A DNA stretch of 45,178 nt from Xenorhabdus thuongxuanensis (GCF_001908095.1 NZ_MKGR01000027.1:1-45178); one strand, 5' to 3'. Shown: positions 8,848-17,743, counted from the first letter of the stretch. Numbers and translations: made by a program. Notes: generated from the letters alone by a model not told the origin.

Positions 8848-10386
8848 TTAATATAAAGAGAGACGCTGTTGGCACTCGCGTAATCGGTCACCCTGCTCAT
8901 CCGCTAATGCAGCTTCACGTAGTTGCCGCAGACTGACGGGAGATAAGTCATGCAAATGGTGATCAACAATTTCCATCAGAGTTTGAAAATGACTTGATCC
9001 GCGGGAGTAAGTATCACCATATCCCTTGATTAAGCGCTGACATTGGGCAATTTCCGCGGCCAGTTCGAGATCGCGCTTTGCTGCTACTTCAATTCGCCGT
9101 AGCCATTCTTCAATACGTCCGGTTTCATGCTGAAAGCGCCGCGTATAGCGGCGCATACGACGCCAACTAGCCAGTATATAAAGCAACAGATATCCTCGAA
9201 TGGAACTGGTGGTAATCACACGCCCACGGCTGAGTAATTTCGCCAACATACGATTAACGAAATGAGGACGAGACAACCAACGCCCAATACTTGCCGGCAA
9301 GGTGTCACAGATTTCTTCCATTCTGGGATGCAGAAAGTCATTTATTTCGACCAGTTGACCGTTACTCACCCGCATTTCTTGACGGACACGTTGGAATCGA
9401 CCGGCGCGAATTTTGAGATCTGCCACCCGCATGGTGTCTTCGTAAGCCATCCACAGTGCCAAAGGACGAGCTGTTTCACGTAATAGTTGCTCACTCAGTA
9501 ATCGCTCATCAGGTTTCACCGCTTGCTCAATGAGACTTTGTAATCGGTCAAGATACAAACGAGCGTAGGCTAGATCCTGATAATCAATCAGGCGTCTGAT
9601 ACCTTCAATGGCAATGTTATGGATACAGGCAGGGAATTTTTGCTGGATATGTAACAGCAGGGCATTGACTTTATTGTTCAATATAGGGGGTTCTGGCGCC
9701 GTTTTTTCGGCCGTCTTTGATTCTGCCGCCGATTGCGCTCGACTCAATCCCAAACTAAAGGCTTGCAGACTGGGCTTTATTCCCACGTTTTTCTTGATGA
9801 TCGCCGCTTCAAACTGATTACGGTTAAATGGCAAAATCTCCGTACCACAGAGCGCCCCAAACAATACTGCACTGATCACACTGCCACTCTTCTCTGCTAT
9901 CTTCGCCATATCAAAATGGATAAAACGCAAAGCAGCTTGTCGGGATTGCCGGATCAATACCCCGCTATCCACACGCCCATCTCCCATCGCCGAACGCTCC
10001 TCCATCGAAAATACCCGATGGCTTGATGCGATCAGCGTAGTGCGATCCGGTGTCACCAAACCACGTTGGACAGCACGTCCGGCTTCCATCAATTCCGAAG
10101 CCAGCACAATATCCACATCGCCGGCAGTCGGCATCAGTGCCAACACAGGTGTCGGTACTTCAGGATCATCAGCACCAGGGAACAACTCGACATAATAAAT
10201 AGTTGCCCCAGTTCGCTGGGCTACGCCAGGTACGGAAGTCGTTTGAGCGAAATAGCCATTCACTTCCCCCAAAGTCACGATCCAATCAGCCAGTACACCG
10301 CCGCCTTCACCTCCCATCGCCAGGATAGCAATTTTGATCGGCTGTTTAGGTAAGTTCGTTAGCGAGGAATGGGTGGATGCTGACAT
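8848..10386 (-). CDS. iorB: Indolepyruvate ferredoxin oxidoreductase beta subunit-like protein (IorB)
   Basis: From the ATG at 10386 (MSASTHSS) the protein has 512 residues. The N-terminal about 200 residues are the pyruvate-ferredoxin-oxidoreductase gamma-type domain (IAILAMGGEGGGVLADWI, TSVPGVAQRTGATIYY). The C-terminal about 300 residues are a helical, Arg-rich extension typical of proteobacterial long IorB proteins. The frame is open a further 17 codons upstream, but a G-rich ribosome-binding site fits 10386 and that start leaves 16 nt after the iorA stop. With IorA it would oxidatively decarboxylate an aryl 2-oxo acid to an aryl-CoA, passing electrons to ferredoxin. Here I propose 2-aminophenylglyoxylate (isatinate) rather than indolepyruvate as the substrate. 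Confidence 0.85.
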   Translation of the reverse strand: MSASTHSSLTNLPKQPIKIAILAMGGEGGGVLADWIVTLGEVNGYFAQTTSVPGVAQRTGATIYYVELFPGADDPEVPTPVLALMPTAGDVDIVLASELMEAGRAVQRGLVTPDRTTLIASSHRVFSMEERSAMGDGRVDSGVLIRQSRQAALRFIHFDMAKIAEKSGSVISAVLFGALCGTEILPFNRNQFEAAIIKKNVGIKPSLQAFSLGLSRAQSAAESKTAEKTAPEPPILNNKVNALLLHIQQKFPACIHNIAIEGIRRLIDYQDLAYARLYLDRLQSLIEQAVKPDERLLSEQLLRETARPLALWMAYEDTMRVADLKIRAGRFQRVRQEMRVSNGQLVEINDFLHPRMEEICDTLPASIGRWLSRPHFVNRMLAKLLSRGRVITTSSIRGYLLLYILASWRRMRRYTRRFQHETGRIEEWLRRIEVAAKRDLELAAEIAQCQRLIKGYGDTYSRGSSHFQTLMEIVDHHLHDLSPVSLRQLREAALADEQGDRLRECQQRLSLY

Positions 10387-10402
10387 AGGTATGACCCCCT
10401 TC

Positions 10403-12562
10403 TTAAAAATCATATTGATTACGACGTTTAACATCACGACGTTGCAAATAGCCGATAAGCCCTTTGCGAATACGATGAATCAGCCGATCCCAACGATTAG
10501 GATTGGTAATGATCCGTGCCTTAAAAAAAGAAGGGCACAGCACTGCCGCGTGAGATAATTCCCCGCACAACCCACAGCCCACACAACTATTTAATACTGT
10601 TGTCACCGGATCGGTACGCAATGGATCAGGATTCGGTTTAATCGATAGAGAAGGGCAACCGGACAAACGGATACAGGAGTGATCGCCCGTGCATGTATCA
10701 GGATCAACCCCAAATTGTTCTCGGACGATCCGTTTTCCTTCCGCAATCGCTCCCTTGATCTTTACCTTCTCGCGCCGTTGTTTATTCAACATGCACTCAC
10801 TCTGTGCGACCAGGACTTTTGGCCCGTGTTCACCTGTTGTCAGTGCCTCGCGTAAGGTATTCATCATGGCTTTAAGATCGTAGGTACGTTTGATCGTGCG
10901 TACCCATTTCACCCCAACACCCTTGACGGCTTTTTCGATGTCATGACCGGTACTGCGATGGGGATTTAACGCCGTTGAAGAGGGAATATCCTGCCCTCCG
11001 GTCGCGGAGGTATAACTGTTGTCCACAATGATGGTCAGATTGTCACTGCGGTTAAAAACACTATTAGCTATGCCACTCGTTAAGCCGTTATGCCAAAATC
11101 CACCATCCCCCATAACTGCAATTGCCCGTTTATTCGCAACCGGTGTATTCAGTGCCGCCGCACTTGCTGCTCCCAATCCATACCCCATCGTGGTATTGCC
11201 CAAATTAAATGGCGGCAAAATAGCAAACAAATGACAACCGATATCTGCACTGATGTGATGTTGCCCCAATTCCCGTTCAATCAATTTCATCGCTGTAAAG
11301 ATTGGGCGCTCTGGGCAACCGGTGCAAAATCCGGGTGGACGGATATGAACCGCATCTTCCAGAGGATCTTTTATCGGTAAGGTCACGGCGGGGATACGTA
11401 CCTGACAGGCAGACACTGCACTTTCCGCTGCAATTTTGCCGTAACGTTCCAGGAAAGCACGGAGTCCCGACAACACAGTAGCCGTGTTGTACTCTCCCGC
11501 CATTGGCAGTAAATCCTTGCCATGTAATCGAGCCGCTATCTCACGCTGGCGCAAAATATTGGCGACATTCTGCTCCACAAAATTGGGCTGACCTTCTTCC
11601 AGCACTAAAATCGCCCGCTTGCCATGACAAAAACGTTCAAACTCTTCATCGATCAACGGGTAGGCGACATTCATGACATACAGCGGGATTTGGCTATTGC
11701 CAAAAACATCCGCCAATCCAAGCAAATTCAAGGCACGGATCACGGTATTATAGCATCCACCTTGCAGGGCAAGGCCGACATCATCAGCCTGCTCGGCGAA
11801 AAACTCATTCAGCTTATGCTGTTGAATAAAGCGCACTGCCGCAGGCCAGCGATCTTGTATTTTCTCTTTCTCATGCAGAAAACTGGCGGGCGGCAAAACG
11901 ATACGGCTGAGATCACGCGTCGGATTTTCCAGCGCATCTTGAATCATAAACATTGACGAACGATTTTTCTCACACACAAACCGACCATGTACATGACAGG
12001 CACGAATGCGCATCTGTAACATCACTGGCGTATGACTGGCTTCCGATAGCTCAAATCCCATCTTCACCGCCTGTACAATCGAAGGCAGATTGGGGCGTGG
12101 ATCGAGTAACCAGATTTGGGACTTCATCGCGAAAGCATGGCTACGTTCCTGCATAATGGAAGAACCCTCACCATAATCTTCACCGACAATAATCAGTGAT
12201 CCCCCTATCACGCCTCCCGATGCCAGATTTGCCAATGCATCCGAAGCAACATTAGTGCCAGCCGTCGATTTAAACGTGATGGCTCCGCGCAGTGGATAAT
12301 TAACGGAAGCTGCAAGTGTCGCAGCAGCAGTGGCTTCACTGGCACTGTTTTCAAAGCGAATGCCATATTCAGATAAAATATCTTGTGCATCTAATAGCAC
12401 ATCCATCAGATGGGAAATCGGCGCCCCCTGATAGCCAGCCACATATGCCACACCAGATTCCAGCAGCGCTTTTGTCACGGCAATTATGCCTTCACCACTG
12501 AAAACTTCGCCCTGACCCAGACGTAATTTTTTCACTTCCTCGACAAATGATCGTTCAGCCAT
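10403..12562 (-). CDS. iorA: Indolepyruvate ferredoxin oxidoreductase alpha subunit-like protein (IorA)
   Basis: The 719-residue protein has an N-terminal pyrimidine-binding domain (AGYQGAPISHLMDVL), a transketolase-like middle part and a thiamine-diphosphate-binding domain (GFCTGCPERP, VMGDGGFWHNGL, then NS/NN-type residues in IVDNSYTSATGGQ). A C-terminal ferredoxin-like segment has clustered cysteines (SCIRLSGCPS and SCVGCGLCGE) that can hold iron-sulfur clusters. The family converts aryl pyruvates to aryl-acetyl-CoA and related enzymes act on phenylglyoxylate. It is the first gene of the operon, with a GAGGT ribosome-binding site. The operon has no acyl-CoA ligase, which makes this enzyme the likely source of the CoA ester used by the hydroxylase. 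The true substrate is unproven. Confidence 0.88.
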   Translation of the reverse strand: MAERSFVEEVKKLRLGQGEVFSGEGIIAVTKALLESGVAYVAGYQGAPISHLMDVLLDAQDILSEYGIRFENSASEATAAATLAASVNYPLRGAITFKSTAGTNVASDALANLASGGVIGGSLIIVGEDYGEGSSIMQERSHAFAMKSQIWLLDPRPNLPSIVQAVKMGFELSEASHTPVMLQMRIRACHVHGRFVCEKNRSSMFMIQDALENPTRDLSRIVLPPASFLHEKEKIQDRWPAAVRFIQQHKLNEFFAEQADDVGLALQGGCYNTVIRALNLLGLADVFGNSQIPLYVMNVAYPLIDEEFERFCHGKRAILVLEEGQPNFVEQNVANILRQREIAARLHGKDLLPMAGEYNTATVLSGLRAFLERYGKIAAESAVSACQVRIPAVTLPIKDPLEDAVHIRPPGFCTGCPERPIFTAMKLIERELGQHHISADIGCHLFAILPPFNLGNTTMGYGLGAASAAALNTPVANKRAIAVMGDGGFWHNGLTSGIANSVFNRSDNLTIIVDNSYTSATGGQDIPSSTALNPHRSTGHDIEKAVKGVGVKWVRTIKRTYDLKAMMNTLREALTTGEHGPKVLVAQSECMLNKQRREKVKIKGAIAEGKRIVREQFGVDPDTCTGDHSCIRLSGCPSLSIKPNPDPLRTDPVTTVLNSCVGCGLCGELSHAAVLCPSFFKARIITNPNRWDRLIHRIRKGLIGYLQRRDVKRRNQYDF

Positions 12563-12841
12563 GCTTACCTCACACGCTTTAACGCTTTTTAGTTATCTTT
12601 TATGTAATTCGGGTTTTCATTAACGGTCAATGCATGATTTGTCATGTAATTGTGATTTATGCAGTGTTTGGATAAAGCGCGCAGCAGACGGACAAATTTT
12701 TTTCATATCTATGGGAGTCATGCATTTAACCGTATGCACAATAACCGTCATAAATATATTCATAATCATATATATTTCATTTAAACAATATATGGATACT
12801 GTTAGCAGACAATCGAATAAGGTTAATACGGTTATTTTTTT
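12563..12841. promoter_or_regulatory. Divergent regulatory region between iorA and the XylS-type regulator
   Basis: This 279-base AT-rich stretch lies between two divergent start codons and must hold both promoters. One sequence, TGCA-N6-GGATA at 12660-12674 (plus strand), matches the TGCA-N6-GGNTA half-box of XylS-family activators. A weaker relative starts at 12631 (TGCATGATTTGTCAT). I could not assign -35/-10 elements with confidence. Confidence 0.55.
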
Positions 12842-13954
12842 ATGAACAATTCGTGGTCTCGCTACTATTTTGGATCTAAAGATATTGGCTCTAAAAATAC
12901 TGAATCAAAGCACGCTGACTCTAGAAGAGCAGAATCAAGATATTCAGCTTCAAGCTGTTCAGATCCAAAATATGCAGTAACAAAAATTGGGGCGCATCTC
13001 AATTCACCAGAACATTTGCTTTTCTCATCTAACGATCTTGATGAAGTTAAGTCTATGGTCGGACGGGTAATGCAGCCTCATCAGCTAACTATACTGGGCA
13101 GCAATCAAAAACTGGATGCCAGAATGCACTATATTCCACTTGGGGATATTTCCATGAGCCGATTGCGTTACGGTGCCAGTGTTGAAATCACCCCAGGTGA
13201 GTTGGACTCGTTCTTTCTCATCCAGATGCCGCTGTCTGGCTGTGCTGGTATTGAAAGTGGTGACCAGTGTCTTGATTCCACTCCCAATCTGGCTTCCATT
13301 CTCAGCCCAAATCAAGACACTTCTATGCGCTGGAATGCCGATAACGACCAGTTTATGGTCAGGATCTCCCGCTCCTTGCTGGAGAGAACGCTTGTTGGTC
13401 AATTGGGGCACCCTATGGATCAACCGCTGGTATTTGAGCTGGGATTTGAATGGCAACGCTGTCAGGCCTGGCGCTGTTTGATGCCTTATCTTCTGGAATG
13501 CACTACCCAAGTGCCCGACATCTTGCAACATAAATTGATTACCAACCAAATAGAACAATTGATTTCCGTTACTCTGCTGTCCACCCATCAACATAATTAC
13601 AGTGAAACACCCACTAACCGCCGATGCTCTATTCGCCCGCGACATGTACGGCGAGTTCAGGAATATTTACAGGCTCATGCCCACGAACCCATAACAGTGG
13701 AGCAGCTCGCCCAAGTGGCAGGCGTTAGCCTGCGCAGCCTCTATTCTGGCTTCAAGGAGTTCCTGAATATCAGCCCGATGCAGTATTTACGTGACCTGCG
13801 CATGGCACATGTCCGCACGGAACTCCTGGCGGGAGAAGCCGCCAGCGTCACAGGCGTCGCCCTGCGTTGGGGGTTCGCCCATATGGGACGTTTTAGCGCA
13901 GAATATAAAGCCCGCTATGGTGAGACGCCGAGTGAAAGCCTGAAACGTGAGTGA
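12842..13954 (+). CDS. AraC/XylS-family transcriptional activator with a pentapeptide-repeat N-terminus
   Basis: The 370-residue protein contains the AraC_binding_2-type sensor domain of XylS/BenR/AndR-like regulators from about residue 60 (DLDEVKSMVGRVMQPHQL, then LDARMHYIPLGDISMSRLRYG). The C-terminal part is a double HTH (EPITVEQLAQVAGVSLRSLY and FAHMGRFSAEYKARYGETPSE). Regulators with this sensor respond to benzoate-, anthranilate- or salicylate-like acids. Residues 10-44 consist of seven degenerate pentads (FGSKD, IGSKN, TESKH, ADSRR, AESRY, SASSC, SDPKY), an extension I do not expect in this family. No clear ribosome-binding site precedes the ATG at 12842, so the real start could lie further in. 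Its position facing iorA and the boxes at 22903-22937 suggest it activates both operons. Confidence 0.87.
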   Translation: MNNSWSRYYFGSKDIGSKNTESKHADSRRAESRYSASSCSDPKYAVTKIGAHLNSPEHLLFSSNDLDEVKSMVGRVMQPHQLTILGSNQKLDARMHYIPLGDISMSRLRYGASVEITPGELDSFFLIQMPLSGCAGIESGDQCLDSTPNLASILSPNQDTSMRWNADNDQFMVRISRSLLERTLVGQLGHPMDQPLVFELGFEWQRCQAWRCLMPYLLECTTQVPDILQHKLITNQIEQLISVTLLSTHQHNYSETPTNRRCSIRPRHVRRVQEYLQAHAHEPITVEQLAQVAGVSLRSLYSGFKEFLNISPMQYLRDLRMAHVRTELLAGEAASVTGVALRWGFAHMGRFSAEYKARYGETPSESLKRE

Positions 13955-13961
13955 AGTGATA

Positions 13962-13988
13962 TTAGTCTAACCAAATTGACCAGACTAA
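13962..13988. promoter_or_regulatory. Inverted repeat upstream of the Phd/PIN pair (possible operator)
   Basis: Seven-base arms TTAGTCT (13962-13968) and AGACTAA (13982-13988) are separated by 13 bases, 45 bases before the antitoxin start. The position fits an operator for an autoregulated toxin-antitoxin promoter. It could instead be the terminator of the upstream regulator gene, though no T-tract follows. Confidence 0.4.
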
Positions 13989-14032
13989 CAAAAACAGATA
14001 TGATTAATATTTATACACCAAGAGGTGATGTT

Positions 14033-14278
14033 ATGGAAAAAATTAACATCTACGATGCGAAAACTAACCTGTCTAAAATTGTCCAGGAAGTTGCTCGCAC
14101 TGGAGAACCCGTGGTGATAGCCAAAAATGGTCATGCACTGGTTAAAGTCATCGCATACAGAGAAGAGAAGGCTAAGCGTAAGTTAGGTTTCCTCAAAGGT
14201 AAAGGTCGTGTTCCCAACAATTTTGACGACATGAACAGCGCCGAAATTGTTGATATGTTCGAAGGGAAATACTCTTAA
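14033..14278 (+). CDS. Phd/YefM-family antitoxin
   Basis: Starting at the ATG at 14033, preceded by AGAGGTG, the protein has 81 residues. It begins with the Phd/YefM DNA-binding fold (INIYDAKTNLSKIVQEVA and GEPVVIAKNGHALVKV). A disordered toxin-binding tail ends in MFEGKYS. The frame opens earlier at 13976 but without a ribosome-binding site. The stop codon overlaps the toxin start (TAATG), giving tight coupling. The protein should neutralise the PIN toxin and repress the operon. Confidence 0.9.
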   Translation: MEKINIYDAKTNLSKIVQEVARTGEPVVIAKNGHALVKVIAYREEKAKRKLGFLKGKGRVPNNFDDMNSAEIVDMFEGKYS

Positions 14279-14679
14279 TGGAATTACTGTTAGATACCAA
14301 CATCTTGCTGTTTATGGCATATGAACCGGAAAAATTGAAAACTGATGTTGTTGAGCTTCTAGAAAATACTGACAATACCCTTTGTTTTAGTGCAGCGTCA
14401 ATATGGGAGGTGGTTATTAAAAGCAATCTAAACAAACCTGATTTTACCGTAGATCCCAAACAATTCAGGGATGGACTATTTGGAGCTGGATTGATTGAAA
14501 TCCCCATTAAAAGCGAGCATACGCTCGTTGTATGTGATTTACCGGAAAATCTACATAAGGATCCGTTTGACCGGTTAATTGTTGCTCAGGCGAAACGTAA
14601 CCATCTCCCCTTAGTCACGAGTGATAGCAAGCTGATAGATTTCGTCAGTGATTATATTACTGTAATCCCTAACAGATAG
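14278..14679 (+). CDS. PIN-domain ribonuclease toxin (VapC-like)
   Basis: The 133-residue protein has the acidic PIN residues. The first is Asp6 in LLLDTNILLF; next is Glu43 in FSAASIWEVVIKS; near the C-terminus are DPFDRLIVAQA and TSDSKLIDF. This pattern of the Phd-associated PIN subfamily indicates a metal-dependent RNase that cleaves specific RNAs when the antitoxin is degraded. The gene overlaps the antitoxin stop by 1 nt. The pair sits between the two halves of the proposed catabolic locus and looks intact. Confidence 0.9.
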   Translation: MELLLDTNILLFMAYEPEKLKTDVVELLENTDNTLCFSAASIWEVVIKSNLNKPDFTVDPKQFRDGLFGAGLIEIPIKSEHTLVVCDLPENLHKDPFDRLIVAQAKRNHLPLVTSDSKLIDFVSDYITVIPNR

Positions 14680-14709
14680 CCAAAATGAGTATAAGTCATC
14701 TGGCTATCT
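14674..14709. terminator. Hairpin at the end of the PIN toxin gene
   Basis: Nine-base arms AGATAGCCA (14674-14682) and TGGCTATCT (14701-14709) with an 18-base loop overlap the toxin stop codon. There is no T-tract, so it is only a possible terminator or RNA-stability element. Confidence 0.45.
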
Positions 14710-14785
14710 AATGTTTGGCCCCTATCACTATGATTCTTACCGCTATGTTCTCTCCTCGTAAGGCTATGGATTGATGCACTGAATA

Positions 14786-16519
14786 TTATCCTAACATTGC
14801 ATAAAGTCTCTCAATTTCCTTTTCCCATACCGCCTGATTTTTGGGTTTCTGATGTTTTGGTTTTCTCGCTAAATCCTGCGCCAGATTTTGCTCCAATATT
14901 ACAATGCGTTGCAGGATCTCTTCCTCATTCACCAATACTTCCTCTCCATCAGGATCAGGAATGCTTTCCTGATCCTTAACCACTTCTTTTTGATAAGGGA
15001 TCACTTTTTCATTAAGAAGCTGATAATACCCATCACTGGATGTGACCTCTTCCAGTTTACCGTTGTTAATCAGCCAAAAACGGTTAGCGACGTTATCAAT
15101 AAACGCCCTATCATGCGAAGTGATTAATATCGTCATCTCGTTATTAATTAACTCATTCTCCAATTCCATTTTGCCAAAAATATCCAGGTGGTTTGTTGGC
15201 TCATCGAGGATGAGGAAATTGTGTTTATTTAATTTCAAGATCAAAAACATTAATCGAGAACGTTCACCACCACTTAATCGCCCCACCAATTGATTAAAAT
15301 CTGCATACTTAAAACCTGTCGCAATCAGTTGCTGTTTACAGGTGATATTATCGATATTCGGCGTGTTATTTCTGACTGCATCGAAGATCGATTCGTTCAG
15401 CGGGATTTTTTCCAATTCCTGATCGAGATAACCCAGATTACACTGCGGGGAGAAGGTATTTGTGGCCTTGTTATAGTCCTCAACCAGCGTATGAATCAAG
15501 GTGGATTTCCCCACACCATTATCACCTAATAAGGCGATTCTATCTCCGGGGCGGATATATAAGCCATTAATTGAAAATAAAGGATTAAACTGTCCATCCT
15601 GGTGATATCCAATCCATCTTTCCCCAATTTGCAACATATTTTTCGATTTTATCGAGTCGGTATCCAACGATAATCGATAGGTTTCCCCTTCGGTTATTTT
15701 GGTTTTACTCTTTTCGAGTTTTTCCGCCCGTTTTTCCATCGATTTGGCTTTTCTGGCAAATTTTTCGTTATCGTGAATTTTTCCCCATAATGCCAAACGC
15801 TTAGCACTCTCCTGTATGCGCTGAATGTTCTTTTCTTCCGCTTTCAAACGCAAAGCATCCGCTTCATCTTTTTCTTGCAAAGCAGTAAATGCCTGGCTAA
15901 ATGGCAGGGAAAAAGCCGTCAATTGTTGGTCACGCAAGAAAATCGTCTGGTTGGTGACGTTATCCAAAAAATTTCGGTCGTGGGAAACAAGAATAAAAGC
16001 ACTCTTTAGACTTTTATTAAAGTAATCCTTAAAAAATTCCAGGGTATTAGCATCCAAATGGTTACTGGGTTCGTCAAATAAAATAATATCGGGTTCTACA
16101 ATCGCACTCATGGCAAACATCAATTTTGTTTTTTGTCCACCACTGAGATCAGCAACTTTTGTAGTAAAATCAGTACCATGAAAACCAAAATCATAAAGCA
16201 TGGATACTGCTTTATAATCACCATATTCATCTATTTTTTTTACTTTCTGAGAGATAGATTCAAACAAGGTCATCTCAAGCAATGCGTCGTCAATAAACTG
16301 AGATACCATCTCCAATCTCAAACCATTAGCATATTCGATGACCCCATCATCCGGCTTTTCAATGCCTGCCAGTAGTTTAAGTAAATGGGTTTTTCCCGTG
16401 CCGTTATAACCAACCAAAGCAATTTTGTCGTTTTCTTTAATAGTTATGGAGAGACGACTAAATAATGGCTTTGAATTAATACTAAAGTTAACTTTATTAC
16501 AATGAATCAGCGTTGACAT
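14786..16519 (-). CDS. ABC-F family ATPase (ribosome-associated, possible antibiotic resistance)
   Basis: The 577-residue protein has two ABC domains and no membrane segments. Domain 1 has Walker A GYNGTGKT, signature LSGGQKTK and Walker B ILFDEPSNHLD. Domain 2 has GDNGVGKST, LSGGERSR and FLILDEPTNHLD. The Lys/Glu-rich linker at about residues 215-275 is the region that reaches the ribosomal peptidyl-transferase centre in this family. A short charged C-terminal coiled region follows. Such proteins relieve stalled or drug-bound ribosomes. Some confer resistance to macrolides, lincosamides or pleuromutilins; others, like EttA, have housekeeping roles. A G-rich ribosome-binding site precedes the ATG. 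Its place between the two catabolic operons suggests insertion with the toxin-antitoxin pair. Confidence 0.87.
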   Translation of the reverse strand: MSTLIHCNKVNFSINSKPLFSRLSITIKENDKIALVGYNGTGKTHLLKLLAGIEKPDDGVIEYANGLRLEMVSQFIDDALLEMTLFESISQKVKKIDEYGDYKAVSMLYDFGFHGTDFTTKVADLSGGQKTKLMFAMSAIVEPDIILFDEPSNHLDANTLEFFKDYFNKSLKSAFILVSHDRNFLDNVTNQTIFLRDQQLTAFSLPFSQAFTALQEKDEADALRLKAEEKNIQRIQESAKRLALWGKIHDNEKFARKAKSMEKRAEKLEKSKTKITEGETYRLSLDTDSIKSKNMLQIGERWIGYHQDGQFNPLFSINGLYIRPGDRIALLGDNGVGKSTLIHTLVEDYNKATNTFSPQCNLGYLDQELEKIPLNESIFDAVRNNTPNIDNITCKQQLIATGFKYADFNQLVGRLSGGERSRLMFLILKLNKHNFLILDEPTNHLDIFGKMELENELINNEMTILITSHDRAFIDNVANRFWLINNGKLEEVTSSDGYYQLLNEKVIPYQKEVVKDQESIPDPDGEEVLVNEEEILQRIVILEQNLAQDLARKPKHQKPKNQAVWEKEIERLYAMLG

Positions 16520-16692
16520 TTTTATGTCCCCATCGTAAGACCTTTATTAATCTCAGAATGTTGATTATTTCAAGTCAAAACTTATATATTCAAAGAAAAG
16601 TCAGGTCAAGTTTTCATCATAATAAATGAAGGGATAACTGCGAAGTTTTTTGTATTTTAATGTAATTATTTATTCGAGTAACTAATTTATAA

Positions 16693-16730
16693 AAATAAAC
16701 GCTACTCATATTATTGAGCAGCGTTTATTT
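16693..16730. terminator. Intrinsic terminator between the upper catabolic operon and the ABC-F gene
   Basis: Sixteen-base arms (16693-16708 and 16715-16730) with one mismatch form a hairpin around CGCT-ACTCA / TGAG-CAGCG, followed by a T-rich run. It lies downstream of the sphA-like gene and is the end of the minus-strand operon. The remainder of 16520-16778 is AT-rich with no gene. Confidence 0.8.
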
Positions 16731-16778
16731 TTATTTGTAACCACGTTATTTGCTATCCCTTTATAAATAGATGCCCCC

Positions 16779-17684
16779 TTAAAATGGAATGGCCGCTTTT
16801 AAGAAAATTTGAGAACCCGATGGGCGATTACTGACGACAAAATCTTTTTGCCACTTCAAAGTAACCAGCCAGCCTTTATCATTGGCATAGCGAATGGAAG
16901 GACCAAAACCAACCGCCTTTGCTTTACCCTTTGCGGAATTTGGCCCACTATCATGAGTGGCCTGCTGAAAAGCATAGCCGCCAACGCCCACGACCAAACC
17001 GTTGCCAAATCCCCAACCCAGTGCATAATCTGCATGAAGTGCCTGGCCGGAAGTTGTTTTGGTATCCTTGTTACGGAAGTTGACATCATACATCACTTTT
17101 AAATCTGCATTGATGCCGATAACAGGGAAATAGCTGATCGCCCAAACAGGCTGGGCTGTCCAATAGTTTTTTCCCAGGTTGGCAAGATCATTGCGGTTAT
17201 AGTGGCCTGTCGGCGCGTTAATATTCAAGCCAATAACATAAGCCAAATCTGGCGCGGGATGGTAACCCAAGGCGGGGCCAAAAGTGATATCCCCTATCCC
17301 TTTGCTGTTGTCATGTTTGCCAGCAGCGTTAGCGGTGACATCCAATAGCGGCAAGATGGCATGATAAGCTAGTTGGCCGCCAAAGACCTGCTTTTCAGTC
17401 ACCCAAACCAACCGAGGGGCAAGGACGTTCACATTGACTTTAAAGCCAGGAACAGGGATCAAATCGCCGTGATTTCCCCTCAGCTTGTTATAGTGAATAT
17501 TGCCACCATAAAACAGGGCATGAACACCTGCTGGCGGTAAAGCACCGGACAAATAATTATCCAGACCATCAGGATAAGCGCCAACACCACCTTCTGTTGC
17601 CATAGCGGAATGACTTACCATAGCCCAAAAACCTGACAGTGATAAAACCGCTGCATAAAAGAGCCGTCTGAATTTTGACGTCAT
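16779..17684 (-). CDS. SphA / phenol meta-degradation-type outer-membrane protein
   Basis: The 301-residue protein has a signal peptide (about residues 1-29, ending SAMA-TEGG) and the family opening GGVGAYPDGLDNYLSGALPP. Alternating beta-strands run to a C-terminal Phe (AAIPF), typical of outer-membrane barrels. Members of this family accompany aromatic-compound degradation operons and are thought to pass hydrophobic aromatic substrates across the outer membrane. A strong AGGAGG site precedes the ATG. As the last gene of the upper operon, 59 nt after the flavoprotein gene, it probably aids entry of indole or a related compound. Confidence 0.85.
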   Translation of the reverse strand: MTSKFRRLFYAAVLSLSGFWAMVSHSAMATEGGVGAYPDGLDNYLSGALPPAGVHALFYGGNIHYNKLRGNHGDLIPVPGFKVNVNVLAPRLVWVTEKQVFGGQLAYHAILPLLDVTANAAGKHDNSKGIGDITFGPALGYHPAPDLAYVIGLNINAPTGHYNRNDLANLGKNYWTAQPVWAISYFPVIGINADLKVMYDVNFRNKDTKTTSGQALHADYALGWGFGNGLVVGVGGYAFQQATHDSGPNSAKGKAKAVGFGPSIRYANDKGWLVTLKWQKDFVVSNRPSGSQIFLKAAIPF

Positions 17685-17743
17685 ATAATCCTCCTCTCTG
17701 TAAGAGATGAATTGATAAAAAATGAAATGATTGGCTACCTTAA

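Noticed and set aside
8848-12562. IorAB as a stand-alone system for aromatic amino-acid fermentation
   Set aside because: Both genes head an operon of aryl-CoA hydroxylation and ring-cleavage enzymes, with no aminotransferase or ADP-forming acyl-CoA synthetase nearby.
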